Origin: Ruminococcus sp.
GTDB taxonomy: Bacteria; Bacillota; Clostridia; Oscillospirales; Ruminococcaceae
Assembly: GCA_024403995.1 (NCBI GenBank)
Contig: JAKSQT010000003.1
Span: 19,629-83,628 of the forward strand
Direction of reading: 5' to 3'
DNA length: 64,000 nt
Below, piece by piece: positions 9,433 through 18,052 of this stretch (positions are counted from its first letter, which is position 1; the number at the start of each line of letters is the position of its first letter). The position numbers and the translations under genes were made by a program. The notes under the pieces were generated by a model. It ran no database searches and was not told the DNA's origin. It saw only the letters and a list, made by a program, of their open reading frames with translations.

Positions 9433-10119
9433 GTGAAAAAAGGAATTATTATCAATGATGTGAGCTATCCGTTTGGCAAAACAATTGCCGCAGGTCTCAG
9501 AAGGACAGGTATCTATCCGATATGCTGTTCATACAAAAAAGGCGTTTTTGAAAGATGCATCGAAAGAAATAAACCTGATGCGGCATTGATACTTGTATTC
9601 GATGTTAACAGGGAATGCATCAGAATCGCAGAGCTGAAAAAGAAATATCCCGATATGTATATCTTTACAGGTGTTTTCAGATCGGGAAAAATCGTACACA
9701 GGGAGCTTTTGCGTGCGGGAGTTGATTTCAGTTTCCCGATGCCGATAAATGAGCAGTATGTATACGAAAGAATACTTGATATCATGTTTGCAGAAAAGAA
9801 GATAATGTATGATGAGGCTGTCGGAAATTACCTTATAAAATGCGGATTTCAGCCTGATCTCCTCGGTTTCAGGTATCTGACAGCAGCTATTAAAATATGT
9901 ATTGACGAGCCTTCGCTGCTTTCGGGAAAGATTTGCGGAATATACAAGATCATCGGCGAAAAATGCAGAACAAAGCCGGAGCTTGCCGAAAGATCGGTGC
10001 GTACAGCAGCAGAAAAAGCACTCAGCTCAGGATGTATTCCGTTTGCGTTTGAAAAAAAGCCGTCCAACGGAGAATTGCTGTGCGTATTGTGCGATAACTT
10101 TGTACAAAGATATAAATGA
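9433..10119 (+). CDS. Orphan regulator: degenerate receiver domain plus Spo0A-type DNA-binding domain
   Basis: 228-residue cytoplasmic protein. Residues 1-115 have the alternating pattern of a response-regulator receiver. The usual phospho-acceptor position after PDAALI is not Asp, and the conserved beta-5 Lys-Pro reads Met-Pro (FSFPMPINE). Phosphorylation therefore looks unlikely. Residues about 130-228 (GFQPDLLGFRYLTAAIKICI, then TKPELAERSVRTAAEKAL) match the pattern of the Spo0A C-terminal DNA-binding domain. The GTG start at 9433 follows GGAGG (9420-9424) by 8 nt. No sensor kinase gene is adjacent. It lies only 79 nt after the xylanase gene and may be partly cotranscribed. Target genes are unknown, and the family call rests on motif pattern only. 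Confidence 0.65.
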   Translation: MKKGIIINDVSYPFGKTIAAGLRRTGIYPICCSYKKGVFERCIERNKPDAALILVFDVNRECIRIAELKKKYPDMYIFTGVFRSGKIVHRELLRAGVDFSFPMPINEQYVYERILDIMFAEKKIMYDEAVGNYLIKCGFQPDLLGFRYLTAAIKICIDEPSLLSGKICGIYKIIGEKCRTKPELAERSVRTAAEKALSSGCIPFAFEKKPSNGELLCVLCDNFVQRYK

Positions 10120-10299
10120 TAAATTATATGTCAATACTGCACAAAATAATTGCCGCTGTTTGCGTACCGTTTTTCTTATGTTAACCACGATTAACATGGC
10201 GATATTATATATTTTTAGTCAGTTTTAACGTATATCAGGCTGTTTTGTACCTGAAATAGTAAAAAAAACATTGAAAATAAAAAAAAATCTCTCTATATG

Positions 10300-10328
10300 T
10301 TGACTTATCAGAGCGAAAATAGTATAAT
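10300..10328 (+). promoter_or_regulatory. Sigma-A promoter for serC-serA
   Basis: TTGACT (10300-10305) and TATAAT (10323-10328) are 17 nt apart, giving a leader of about 85 nt before the serC ATG. The near-consensus match suggests strong expression. Confidence 0.85.
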
Positions 10329-10420
10329 TATAAATGTATGGCAAATACTACTGCTCTGATGGTGCTCTTTGCTTTCAGAACAGAATAAATTTAATATTAT
10401 ATATGGAGGTATATTTTACA

Positions 10421-11503
10421 ATGAGCAGAGTTTACAACTTTAGTGCCGGCCCTGCTGTACTCCCTGAAGAAGTCCTCAAGGAAGCAGCAGAAGAAATGCT
10501 TGATTACAAGGGATGCGGTATGTCCGTTATGGAGATGTCCCACCGTTCAAAGGTTTATGATCAGATCATCAAGGAAGCAGAACAGGATCTCCGTGACCTT
10601 ATGAATATTCCTGACAACTACAAGGTTCTTTTCCTTCAGGGCGGTGCTCATGCACAGTTCTCAGCTGTTCCTATGAACATGATGAAGAACAAGAAGGCTG
10701 CTTACATAGTTACAGGTCAGTGGGCTAAGAGAGCTTATCAGGAGGCTCAGCAGTATGGTGAGGCAATCGCTGTTGCTTCTTCTGCTGACAAGACTTTCTC
10801 TTATATTCCTGACTGTTCAGACCTCGATATTCCTGAAGATGCAGACTATGTTTACATCTGCGAGAACAACACTATCTATGGTACAAAGTTCTGGGAACTC
10901 CCTAACACAAAGGGCAAGGATCTCGTTGCTGACGTAAGCTCATGCTTCCTCTCAGAACCTGTTGACGTTACAAAGTACGGCGTTATCTATGGCGGCGTTC
11001 AGAAGAACATCGGTCCTGCCGGCGTTGTTATCGCTATCATCCGTGAAGATCTCATCCGTGATGACGTTCTTCCGGGCACTCCTACAATCCTCAAGTGGAA
11101 GACACAGGCTGACGCTGATTCTCTCTACAATACTCCTCCTTGCTATGGCATCTATATCTGCGGCAAGGTGTTCAAGTGGATCAAGAAGATGGGCGGTCTT
11201 GAGGCTATGAAGGCTCTCAACGAGAAGAAGGCTAAGATCCTTTATGATTTCCTTGACCAGAGCAAGCTCTTCAAGGGCACTGTTGAGAAGAAGGACCGTT
11301 CACTCATGAACGTACCATTCATCACAGGCAGCGACGAACTCGATGCTAAGTTCATCAAGGAATCTAAGGCTGCAGGCTTCGAGAACCTCAAGGGTCACAG
11401 AAGTGTCGGTGGTATGAGAGCTTCTATCTACAACGCTATGCCTATCGAGGGCGTTGAAAAGCTCGTTGAATTCATGAAGAAGTTCGAGGAAGAAAATTCC
11501 TGA
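10421..11503 (+). CDS. serC: Phosphoserine aminotransferase
   Basis: 360-residue PLP enzyme of class V that converts 3-phosphohydroxypyruvate and glutamate to phosphoserine. The N-terminus YNFSAGPAVLPEEVL and the PLP-lysine region GVIYGGVQKNIGPAGV (Lys in QKN) are diagnostic of SerC. The ATG at 10421 follows GGAGG at 10405-10409; an in-frame upstream extension (from 10334) would overlap the promoter. Codon use is strongly biased (GCT, AAG, CTC), as in highly expressed genes. It is followed by serA after 91 nt, giving two of the three steps of serine synthesis in one transcript. Confidence 0.96.
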   Translation: MSRVYNFSAGPAVLPEEVLKEAAEEMLDYKGCGMSVMEMSHRSKVYDQIIKEAEQDLRDLMNIPDNYKVLFLQGGAHAQFSAVPMNMMKNKKAAYIVTGQWAKRAYQEAQQYGEAIAVASSADKTFSYIPDCSDLDIPEDADYVYICENNTIYGTKFWELPNTKGKDLVADVSSCFLSEPVDVTKYGVIYGGVQKNIGPAGVVIAIIREDLIRDDVLPGTPTILKWKTQADADSLYNTPPCYGIYICGKVFKWIKKMGGLEAMKALNEKKAKILYDFLDQSKLFKGTVEKKDRSLMNVPFITGSDELDAKFIKESKAAGFENLKGHRSVGGMRASIYNAMPIEGVEKLVEFMKKFEEENS

Positions 11504-11594
11504 TTGAATAATTCAGGGGATAGTTCCGGATAATTGCGGAACAGACTGCCTCATGACAGTCAAAAATTTGATTTTTGAAAAGAGGTTTATTGAA

Positions 11595-12755
11595 ATGTAC
11601 AATATTCAGACATTAAATAAGATTTCTGCTATCGGTACTGATATTTTCGATAAGAGCAAATATGCTATTTCAGATGACTGTGCAGCACCTGATGCCATTA
11701 TGGTAAGAAGTGCTAAGATGCACGATATGCAGTTCGCTGACAACCTTCTTGCTATTGCAAGAGCAGGCGCAGGCGTAAACAATATCCCTGTTGACCGCTG
11801 CGCTCAGGAGGGTATCTGTGTATTCAATACTCCGGGTGCTAACTCAAATGCTGTTAAGGAACTTGCTATCTGTGCTCTCCTTCTTGCTTCAAGAAAGATC
11901 ACAGAGGCTGCTGCATGGGCTGCTTCACTCAAGGGCACACCTGATGCTCCAAAGACAGTTGAAGGCGGCAAGTCAATGTTCGTAGGCCCTGAGATTGCAG
12001 GCAAGACACTCGGTATCATCGGTCTTGGCGCTATCGGCGGAAAGATCGCAAATGCTGCTGATGCTCTCGGCATGAAGGTTATCGGCTATGACCCATACCT
12101 CTCAGTTGGCGCTGCTCTCCACCTTGTACCTTCTGTAAAGATAGTTACAGATATCAACGAAATTTATGCAAACTGTGATTACATTTCTATCCACGTTCCT
12201 TATACTCCTCAGACAAAGAATACGATCGATGCTGAGCAGATCGCTATGATGAAGGACGGCGTTCGTCTTATCAACCTCGCAAGAGGCGAGCTTATCAACA
12301 GCCAGGCTGTTGTTGATGCTATTGCTTCAGGCAAGGTTGCAAAGTATGTTACAGACTTTGCTGACGATATCGTTCTTGGCGTTGAGAATATCATCGTTCT
12401 CCCACACCTCGGAGCTTCAACTCCTGAGAGTGAGGACAACTGTGCTGTTATGGCTGCTGAGGAGCTTATCGAATACATCGAAAACGGTAATATCAAGAAC
12501 AGTGTAAACCTCCCTAACGCTTCAATGAACGCTGTAGGCACAAAGGTCTGCATCATTCACAAGAACGTTCCTACAACAATTGCTTCTATCACAACTGTTG
12601 TCGGCAATGAAGGTCTTAACATTGAAAACATGGTTAACGCAAGCAAGAAGGATTTTGCTTACACAATGCTCGATGTTGTTGGTGATATCCCTGCAACTGT
12701 TGAGGGCAAGATCAACGCTGTTGACGGTGTTATCAAAGTAAGAATTATCAAGTAA
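11595..12755 (+). CDS. serA: D-3-phosphoglycerate dehydrogenase
   Basis: 386-residue NAD-dependent first enzyme of serine biosynthesis. The Rossmann motif GLGAIGGKIA and the signature INLARGELI carry the NAD site; the catalytic His is in LPHLGAST. A C-terminal ACT domain (from about residue 316, VCIIHKNVPTTIASITTVVG) suggests serine feedback control. It is of the short SerA type, without the extra intervening domain. I chose the ATG at 11595 after AAAAGAGG; an in-frame ATG at 11553 has a poorer site. It shares the serC promoter and codon bias and ends at a clear terminator. Confidence 0.96.
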   Translation: MYNIQTLNKISAIGTDIFDKSKYAISDDCAAPDAIMVRSAKMHDMQFADNLLAIARAGAGVNNIPVDRCAQEGICVFNTPGANSNAVKELAICALLLASRKITEAAAWAASLKGTPDAPKTVEGGKSMFVGPEIAGKTLGIIGLGAIGGKIANAADALGMKVIGYDPYLSVGAALHLVPSVKIVTDINEIYANCDYISIHVPYTPQTKNTIDAEQIAMMKDGVRLINLARGELINSQAVVDAIASGKVAKYVTDFADDIVLGVENIIVLPHLGASTPESEDNCAVMAAEELIEYIENGNIKNSVNLPNASMNAVGTKVCIIHKNVPTTIASITTVVGNEGLNIENMVNASKKDFAYTMLDVVGDIPATVEGKINAVDGVIKVRIIK

Positions 12756-12774
12756 CTTATTACTGCAAATAATG

Positions 12775-12804
12775 AAGGCTGCTCTTTCGGGGGCAGCCTT
12801 TTTG
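12775..12804 (+). terminator. Rho-independent terminator of the serC-serA operon
   Basis: AAGGCTGC (12775-12782) pairs perfectly with GCAGCCTT (12793-12800), followed by a T run. It is 20 nt after the serA stop. Confidence 0.9.
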
Positions 12805-12877
12805 CATATATTCAGGGGTGAGGGAATATTATTGAATGACATAAACGCACAAATCCACATCGAAAGGACAAAATACA

Positions 12878-13387
12878 TTGAGGATAAAATTCCCGAAAAT
12901 CAAAGCAGAATTTTCGTTTTTTGCATTTGCGGCACTGATCTTTCTGATGAAAGACAAATATACAGCAAGCGGCTTTGTAATGGTCTGCATTCTGCATGAA
13001 TTAGGTCATCTTGCCGCAATCTTCATATTAGGCGTAAAAATAAAAATGGTGAAACTCAGCGGCTTCGGCATAAAAATAGAAACCGAAAAAAGCGGCATAG
13101 TCCCGATTTACCGCAGTATTCTCATACTGCTGTCAGGACCAGCCGCTAATATTATTCTGTATATTCTGCTCGGATTTTCCGGCGTATATCACCAGTTCGC
13201 CGTTCTCAGCCTTGCCGCAGCCGTTTATAATCTTCTGCCCTATCCACAGCTTGACGGCGGTTCAGCAATTGAACTGCTGATAACAGGTTCGGTTTATGAA
13301 CGTGAACTGCGTATCATACTGAAAATCGTCAGAATTTGCATTCCGTGTGCCGTTTTATTTATAATGCTGTATGAGCGGCAATTCTGA
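12878..13387 (+). CDS. M50 family site-2-type membrane metalloprotease
   Basis: 169-residue polytopic membrane protein with the zinc motif HELGH (LHELGHLAAIF) and the second M50 motif NLLPYPQLDGG, whose Asp completes the metal site. It resembles the SpoIVFB branch in size and order, but without a C-terminal CBS domain. Start is a TTG at 12878, nine bases after GAAAGGA. Function is unknown; SpoIVFB itself cleaves pro-sigma-K during sporulation, and no sporulation locus is seen here. The last 29 bases overlap the 3' end of the convergent alcohol dehydrogenase gene, leaving no room for a terminator between them. Confidence 0.85.
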   Translation: MRIKFPKIKAEFSFFAFAALIFLMKDKYTASGFVMVCILHELGHLAAIFILGVKIKMVKLSGFGIKIETEKSGIVPIYRSILILLSGPAANIILYILLGFSGVYHQFAVLSLAAAVYNLLPYPQLDGGSAIELLITGSVYERELRIILKIVRICIPCAVLFIMLYERQF

Positions 13388-14540
13388 ATATTTCAGTAAC
13401 ATCGTCTGACGAAAGCTCAACAAAGCCGCCTGTTTTGCCGTCACCAAGACCAAGTTTATCTACAAGTTTCGGGATATCCTCCTCTTTAGCGCCAAGCTGT
13501 TCAAAATTGACAGGCATACCGATACAGCTCAGGAAGTTACGGAAACACTGAATACCTTCAATTGCTGTAAGTTCAGGGTTAACGAAATTCATTTCACAGC
13601 CCCATACTCTTACTGCCATTTGTGCAAAACGCATAATGTCATGCTTGTAAACAAATTCCATCCAAGAAGGCATGATAACTGCAAGACCTGCGCCGTGAGC
13701 ACAGTCATAAAGTGCAGAAAGCTCATGTTCGATCTTGTGGCTGTTCCAGTCCTGACTTCTGCCAACTCCGACGATATCATTATGAGCAACTGTGCCTGCC
13801 CACATGATGTTCGCACGAGCCTCGTAATTGCCCGGATCGGCGATAACTCGTGGAGTTTCCTTTATCATAGTCATAAGAAGTGCCTCGCAGAGACGGTCTG
13901 TGACTTCAACTTCCTGTGTATTTGTAAAATATCTCTCGAAAATATGAGCCATGATATCCGTAGCACCGCAGGCTGTCTGGTATGCAGGCAGTGAACAGGT
14001 AAGCTCAGGGTTGAGGATGGAGAAACGTGGGCGGAGAAGGTCTGAGCCGACATCACGCTTGAAACTGCCTTCTTCTTTGGTGACAACAGATGCGCCCGAA
14101 CCTTCGCTTCCTGCGGCGGCAATGGTGAGGACAGTACCAACAGGCAGAGCCTTTTCAACTGTTTTGCCTGTGCCGTAGAAATCCCAGAAATCACCGTCAT
14201 ACGGTACACCAAGAGCAATTGCCTTTGATGAGTCGATGCATGAACCGCCGCCGACTGAAAGAATGAAGTCAACGTTTTCTTTACGGCAAAGCTCAATGCC
14301 CTTATAGATGAGAGTATCCCTTGGATTTGGCTGTACACCGCCGAGTTCTGTATATGCGATGCCGCTTTTTTCGAGAGATGCCTTTACATGGTCGATAAGT
14401 CCCGACTTAACTGCCGAGCCTGAACCATAGTGAATGAGCACTTTTGTTCCGCCGTATTTTTTGACCATTTCGCCTGCCTGATTTTCGGTTTCCTTGCCGA
14501 AAATAAATTCAGTCGGGCTGTAGAACTGAAAATTATCCAT
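13359..14540 (-). CDS. Iron-containing alcohol dehydrogenase (butanol dehydrogenase type)
   Basis: 393-residue group III NAD(P)-dependent alcohol dehydrogenase, probably reducing aldehydes to alcohols in fermentation. The NAD loop is GGGSCIDSSKAIALG. Metal ligands appear as Asp and His in ATDIMAHIFE and two further histidines in IEHELSALYDCAHGAGLAV. An SD AAAGGAG precedes the ATG. It lies 2 nt after the stop of the reductase gene upstream, so the two form an operon. Native substrate is not readable from sequence. Its 3' end overlaps the M50 gene by 29 bp on the opposite strand. Confidence 0.92.
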   Translation of the reverse strand: MDNFQFYSPTEFIFGKETENQAGEMVKKYGGTKVLIHYGSGSAVKSGLIDHVKASLEKSGIAYTELGGVQPNPRDTLIYKGIELCRKENVDFILSVGGGSCIDSSKAIALGVPYDGDFWDFYGTGKTVEKALPVGTVLTIAAAGSEGSGASVVTKEEGSFKRDVGSDLLRPRFSILNPELTCSLPAYQTACGATDIMAHIFERYFTNTQEVEVTDRLCEALLMTMIKETPRVIADPGNYEARANIMWAGTVAHNDIVGVGRSQDWNSHKIEHELSALYDCAHGAGLAVIMPSWMEFVYKHDIMRFAQMAVRVWGCEMNFVNPELTAIEGIQCFRNFLSCIGMPVNFEQLGAKEEDIPKLVDKLGLGDGKTGGFVELSSDDVTEIFRIAAHTAL

Positions 14541-14542
14541 GA

Positions 14543-15562
14543 TTATTCTCCTTTAAGCTGATTTATAGTATTGTTTACAGCATTTATCACTTTATCGCAC
14601 CACTTGTCGAAATCCTCGTCACAGACCTGTAATTCGGGATGTGCAAGAATATGGCGAATTGTATTCCTGATGCCCTGATCTGCACGGACAGTTGCCGTAA
14701 AATCGGGAACTGCACGTTTGATTTTGGAGTTATCGAATACCACGGTGCTTGTCTTGTCGCCGATAAGAGTGCCCTCAAAATCATATGGACCAATGGCATT
14801 GAGGAAGTCAGACGGAACATGGCACGCTTTAAGTTCAACGCCAAGTTCGTCAGCAATTATCTGATATATCTGGTTCCATGTTACGCTTTCGTCTGAGGTG
14901 ATATGAAAAGCCTCGCCTATTGCATGGATATTGCCGATAAGTCCGCAGTAAGCCTTGGCAAAATCGCTGTTGTGGGTGATAGTCCAGAGCGATGAACCGT
15001 CACCGTGAATAATTACGGGTTTGCCGTCCATGATACGCTTTATTACCTGCCAGCTTCCCTTGTCGCCGTGAACGCCGAGCGGAACGGAACGCTCATCATA
15101 GGTATGGCTCGGACGAACGATAGTGATCGGGAAACCGTTTTCACGGTACATCTTCATGAGAAATTCTTCACAGGCTATCTTGTCACGGGAATACTGCCAG
15201 TGTGGGTTTGAAAGAGGAGTGCTTTCAGTTATTTTATAGTGTGAAAGCGGCTTCTGATAGGCAGATGCAGAACTGATGTAGATATACTGTTTTGTTTTTC
15301 CGTTAAAAAGTCTGTAGTCACGCTGGACCTGTTCAGGAACAAAGCCGATAAATTCGCCCACGCAGTCAAATGTCATGCCGTCAAGAAGTGCAGCGGCTTC
15401 TTTTTCGTTGCTGATGTCGCCCTTGATGACTTTAACGTTGTCGGGAAGTTCAGAGGAACGTCCGCCACGGTTAAAGAGTATGACCTCATGGTTTTGTTTG
15501 GCAAGCAGACGGGTTATAGCCATGCTTATTGTACCCGTACCGCCGATGAGTAATATTTTCAT
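14543..15562 (-). CDS. NAD-dependent epimerase/reductase (extended SDR)
   Basis: 339-residue Rossmann protein of the epimerase/dehydratase superfamily. The glycine motif is GGTGTISMAITRLL at the N-terminus, an atypical spacing seen in SDR proteins related to isoflavone reductase and CSP41. The catalytic Tyr is probably in IYISSASAYQKP, followed by HYK. Substrate is unknown; a nucleotide sugar or other carbonyl is possible. GAGGTG precedes the ATG. It is cotranscribed with the alcohol dehydrogenase. Its upstream region holds two repeat elements. Confidence 0.8.
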   Translation of the reverse strand: MKILLIGGTGTISMAITRLLAKQNHEVILFNRGGRSSELPDNVKVIKGDISNEKEAAALLDGMTFDCVGEFIGFVPEQVQRDYRLFNGKTKQYIYISSASAYQKPLSHYKITESTPLSNPHWQYSRDKIACEEFLMKMYRENGFPITIVRPSHTYDERSVPLGVHGDKGSWQVIKRIMDGKPVIIHGDGSSLWTITHNSDFAKAYCGLIGNIHAIGEAFHITSDESVTWNQIYQIIADELGVELKACHVPSDFLNAIGPYDFEGTLIGDKTSTVVFDNSKIKRAVPDFTATVRADQGIRNTIRHILAHPELQVCDEDFDKWCDKVINAVNNTINQLKGE

Positions 15563-15683
15563 AGTTTCACCTCATTCTTAGAATTATGATACAATTATAG
15601 CATATAGAGATATGTTAAGCAAGGCGTTTTTTGCGGTAGAGCCAATAAAGCTGATAAAAATCAAAGAATAATGATTTTGTACG

Positions 15684-15780
15684 ATGTTGCCCTTATAGAA
15701 GTTTTACTCTTTATCTGGGGAAACCCTTTTCAAAAGGGTTCCCCTCAATAATAAGTACAAAGTTTCTATAAGAGCACTAC
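15684..15780. repeat. Long hairpin repeat, copy 2
   Basis: CTTATAGAA (15692-15700) and TTCTATAAG (15764-15772) are perfect inverted arms, and pairing continues imperfectly outward on both sides. The core holds GGGGAAACCCTTTT and AAAAGGGTTCCCC, itself a perfect inner hairpin, followed by TCAATAATAAGTACAAA, which is nearly identical to copy 1. It lies in the gap between the reductase gene and the membrane-protein genes, which are divergent. Confidence 0.8.
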
Positions 15781-15863
15781 CGTTACAGTTGTCCTTTTGT
15801 TCATTCCAGCCGTCCTTGACGGAATTTATGAAATCTGCTATAATATTTTTAAAGGCAGGTCAG

Positions 15864-16027
15864 TTATTGCTCCACCAACTAAATCTTGAATTTTTCTGCT
15901 TGTCCTGAAGAAGAAATTCTGCGTCAGAAAACCTTGAAATACGTAAGTATTCCTGCGGCTTTCTTCCTTGACTTTCTCCTTCATTACTTCGCATAAAATA
16001 TTCAAGACTTAATTGGCGGAGCAATAA
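15864..16027. repeat. 164-bp element with 27-bp inverted ends (MITE-like)
   Basis: Positions 15864-15890 and 16001-16027 are inverted copies matching at 24 of 27 bases, all three differences being transitions; the outer end reads TTATTGCTCC. The interior of about 110 bp shows no convincing gene. A 73-codon frame on the minus strand passes through it but has no SD and runs into both repeats. It ends 20 bp before the SD of the next gene. Unrelated in sequence to the element at 5066. Confidence 0.6.
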
Positions 16028-16061
16028 TAACATTTTGATAAGTCGCAGGGAGGCCATATAT

Positions 16062-16565
16062 TTGAAAAGGAAAAAAATCATAATTATTTCCGTGCTCGTT
16101 ATAATTATTTCCTATGTCCTGACTATGACATTAATATTTTCACTGAGAAAAGCTGTTATTTCGCTCATTTTGACATTTGCAGGCATGATACTGCCATTAC
16201 TGCTGATTTTTAATATATTGTACAGGCTGAAAAGGGAAATAAATATTTACAGGCACGGAACGAAAATTATCGGCAGATGCACGAAATATATACGCAGTCA
16301 GCGCAATCGCTATAATCTGCACGTAGTAGAATTTGAGGACGAAAGCGGAAATACGATTGAATGGTACTATGCCGCTCTGCATATCCATTACAGCTATCCG
16401 CATGATATAGCTGTCTATATGCTTGATAATTCTGAAGAAAAAAGCAATCTTGGAATGCTGACAATTGGCAGATATCTGATATTTTTAGCTTTTTCCTTTG
16501 CGGTATGGATAATTTGTTCTATCGGCGTGGTACATTTTATTTCTGAAATAATCAAATACACATAA
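16062..16565 (+). CDS. Small membrane protein, DUF3592-like
   Basis: 167 residues. Two N-terminal hydrophobic helices (about 5-25 and 33-55) are followed by a soluble segment with the pattern GTKIIGRCTKYI, then VVEFEDESGNTIEW, and then a final hydrophobic helix. That is the layout of DUF3592 proteins. Start is TTG at 16062, 8 nt after GGGAGG; an in-frame TTG at 16035 has no SD. Function is unknown. It is followed by two other hypothetical genes in the same direction and may be an operon with them. Confidence 0.6.
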   Translation: MKRKKIIIISVLVIIISYVLTMTLIFSLRKAVISLILTFAGMILPLLLIFNILYRLKREINIYRHGTKIIGRCTKYIRSQRNRYNLHVVEFEDESGNTIEWYYAALHIHYSYPHDIAVYMLDNSEEKSNLGMLTIGRYLIFLAFSFAVWIICSIGVVHFISEIIKYT

Positions 16566-16595
16566 CAGGAAAACAAGTAGGAGAGGAGCAAAATT

Positions 16596-17315
16596 ATGGC
16601 TTTGGAATACAGGATACCTTTTCAGTTCAAAGCTGGACAGTATAACAGCTTGGAATTACAGAATGTCAGCGGAGAATATATCACTTTAAAACTTGGAGAA
16701 TGGGATGTTCTTACATATACAGTTCCGAAAAGTTCAAGAGAGTCAAGACTTTATAGCGTCAATGAACAGTCAATGAAGAATGACTTGTATGCAACTTATA
16801 ATGATGAAGGAATGCTGAAATATGTTGAGATAATATCAGGTGATGACACAAGACTTATCTTTATAAATTATTTAAGCAATGAGGACGCAAGAGCAGAGAT
16901 AATGGATTTTGCAGAGCAGAGTGCTGATATAATTTCAGGTGAACTGCTCAAATACAAAGGAAAAGCCGCAAGATTGTTTATTGAGTATTACAGGGCTGTT
17001 GAAGGCTTTGATTTTGCCGCAAAAATAGGAAGTGACATGGAAAAGCAGATGCTTATTGACAGCCTTCCACCGCATAAAAGAACGCCTGAATATGAAAGAA
17101 TGATAGCTGACAATTGCGGAGATTATCCGCATGAAAACCGTATAGAGTGCGACAGCTATACACTGGGAGTAATGCTTGACTGCTGTCCGAATGAGATATG
17201 CGGTGAACTTCTTGACATGGCAATAACTTATATGACAAATGCGATAAGGGACAGAGTAACTGACAAGCTTGACAAAACCGATGATTTCAGGTTTATAGCC
17301 GAAGAATATGATTAA
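16596..17315 (+). CDS. Hypothetical cytoplasmic protein
   Basis: 239 residues, rich in acidic residues and Tyr, with no signal peptide or membrane segment. I do not recognise the family. The N-terminal 100 residues look beta-rich (ITLKLGEWDVLTYTV, YVEIISGDD) and the rest mainly helical. The SD GGAGAGGAG precedes the ATG. It overlaps the longest frame of the next gene, and close spacing on both sides suggests a small operon of three uncharacterised genes. Confidence 0.6.
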   Translation: MALEYRIPFQFKAGQYNSLELQNVSGEYITLKLGEWDVLTYTVPKSSRESRLYSVNEQSMKNDLYATYNDEGMLKYVEIISGDDTRLIFINYLSNEDARAEIMDFAEQSADIISGELLKYKGKAARLFIEYYRAVEGFDFAAKIGSDMEKQMLIDSLPPHKRTPEYERMIADNCGDYPHENRIECDSYTLGVMLDCCPNEICGELLDMAITYMTNAIRDRVTDKLDKTDDFRFIAEEYD

Positions 17316-17328
17316 TGGAGCAAATAAT

Positions 17329-18000
17329 ATGAAAGATTTTTGGAAAAAAAGCAAATATTTATGGATAGGCGGCATCATGGGATTTGCACAGCAGCTTTTA
17401 GGACGGCTGGATTATTACCTTTACCACGGGCATGACATATTCAGCTTTTCTGCGATTATGGGCGGTTTATCGCTGTATGCCGCAATCATACTTTTTGTGA
17501 TGAAAAGGGAAGTGCCGCCGAAACAGCAGTTCAGAGATCTTTTTCTGTATTTTTTAGGACTTGATTTCTTCTATTACATATACATTTTTATTCTTGACAT
17601 AATCACATATTTCACCAACAACAGCCATTCGGAAAAACTTTCCTTTTATTTCCAGCAGTCAAAAGGAGAAGCTGTTGATTTTATCATGTGGACAGTCATA
17701 GGCACAGCGGCAGGAATATGGGCATATGTTGCAGCTAAATCAAGGGATAAGGGAAGAAAAAAGATATACTGGATAATGACAGTGCCGCTTTTTGGTGTTA
17801 TGACAGCAGAGCTTGTAACTTATTCAATTTCCATGTATAAATATATTGCCGAGCAGTACAAAATATCTCATGGTCTTATGAATGCTGAAGACCGGAGACA
17901 TGGATGTGCTATCGCAGATTTGCTGACAGCTTTGGTATCGCTTATAATATGCGTTTATTTCTTCTTCATCAAAAAGAAAAAAGCTGAAAAGGCTGAATAA
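17329..18000 (+). CDS. Hypothetical polytopic membrane protein
   Basis: 223 residues with about five hydrophobic helices, separated by short charged loops, and a Lys-rich C-terminus (FIKKKKAEKAE). The ATG at 17329 follows TGGAG by 8 nt; an in-frame ATG at 17308 overlaps the previous stop. No family is recognised. A strong terminator follows. Confidence 0.6.
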   Translation: MKDFWKKSKYLWIGGIMGFAQQLLGRLDYYLYHGHDIFSFSAIMGGLSLYAAIILFVMKREVPPKQQFRDLFLYFLGLDFFYYIYIFILDIITYFTNNSHSEKLSFYFQQSKGEAVDFIMWTVIGTAAGIWAYVAAKSRDKGRKKIYWIMTVPLFGVMTAELVTYSISMYKYIAEQYKISHGLMNAEDRRHGCAIADLLTALVSLIICVYFFFIKKKKAEKAE

Positions 18001-18007
18001 TAAGACA

Positions 18008-18044
18008 AAGCCCGAAAGATGTTTTTTATCTTTCGGGCTTTTTT
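18008..18044. terminator. Bidirectional rho-independent terminator
   Basis: Perfect 13-bp stem AAGCCCGAAAGAT (18008-18020) / ATCTTTCGGGCTT (18028-18040) with T tracts in both directions, between the membrane-protein gene and the convergent galE. Confidence 0.92.
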
Positions 18045-18052
18045 ATGCGTTT

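Noticed and set aside
9433-10119. ANTAR-type RNA-binding regulator
   Set aside because: The C-terminal helices fit the Spo0A pattern better; the short ANTAR three-helix motif was not seen.
13871-14338. 155-codon frame inside the alcohol dehydrogenase gene, same strand
   Set aside because: Out-of-frame shadow of a well-conserved gene; no SD.
15860-16081. 73-codon frame on the minus strand
   Set aside because: It passes through both ends of the inverted-repeat element, has no SD and overlaps the ribosome site of the divergent gene. No recognisable motif.
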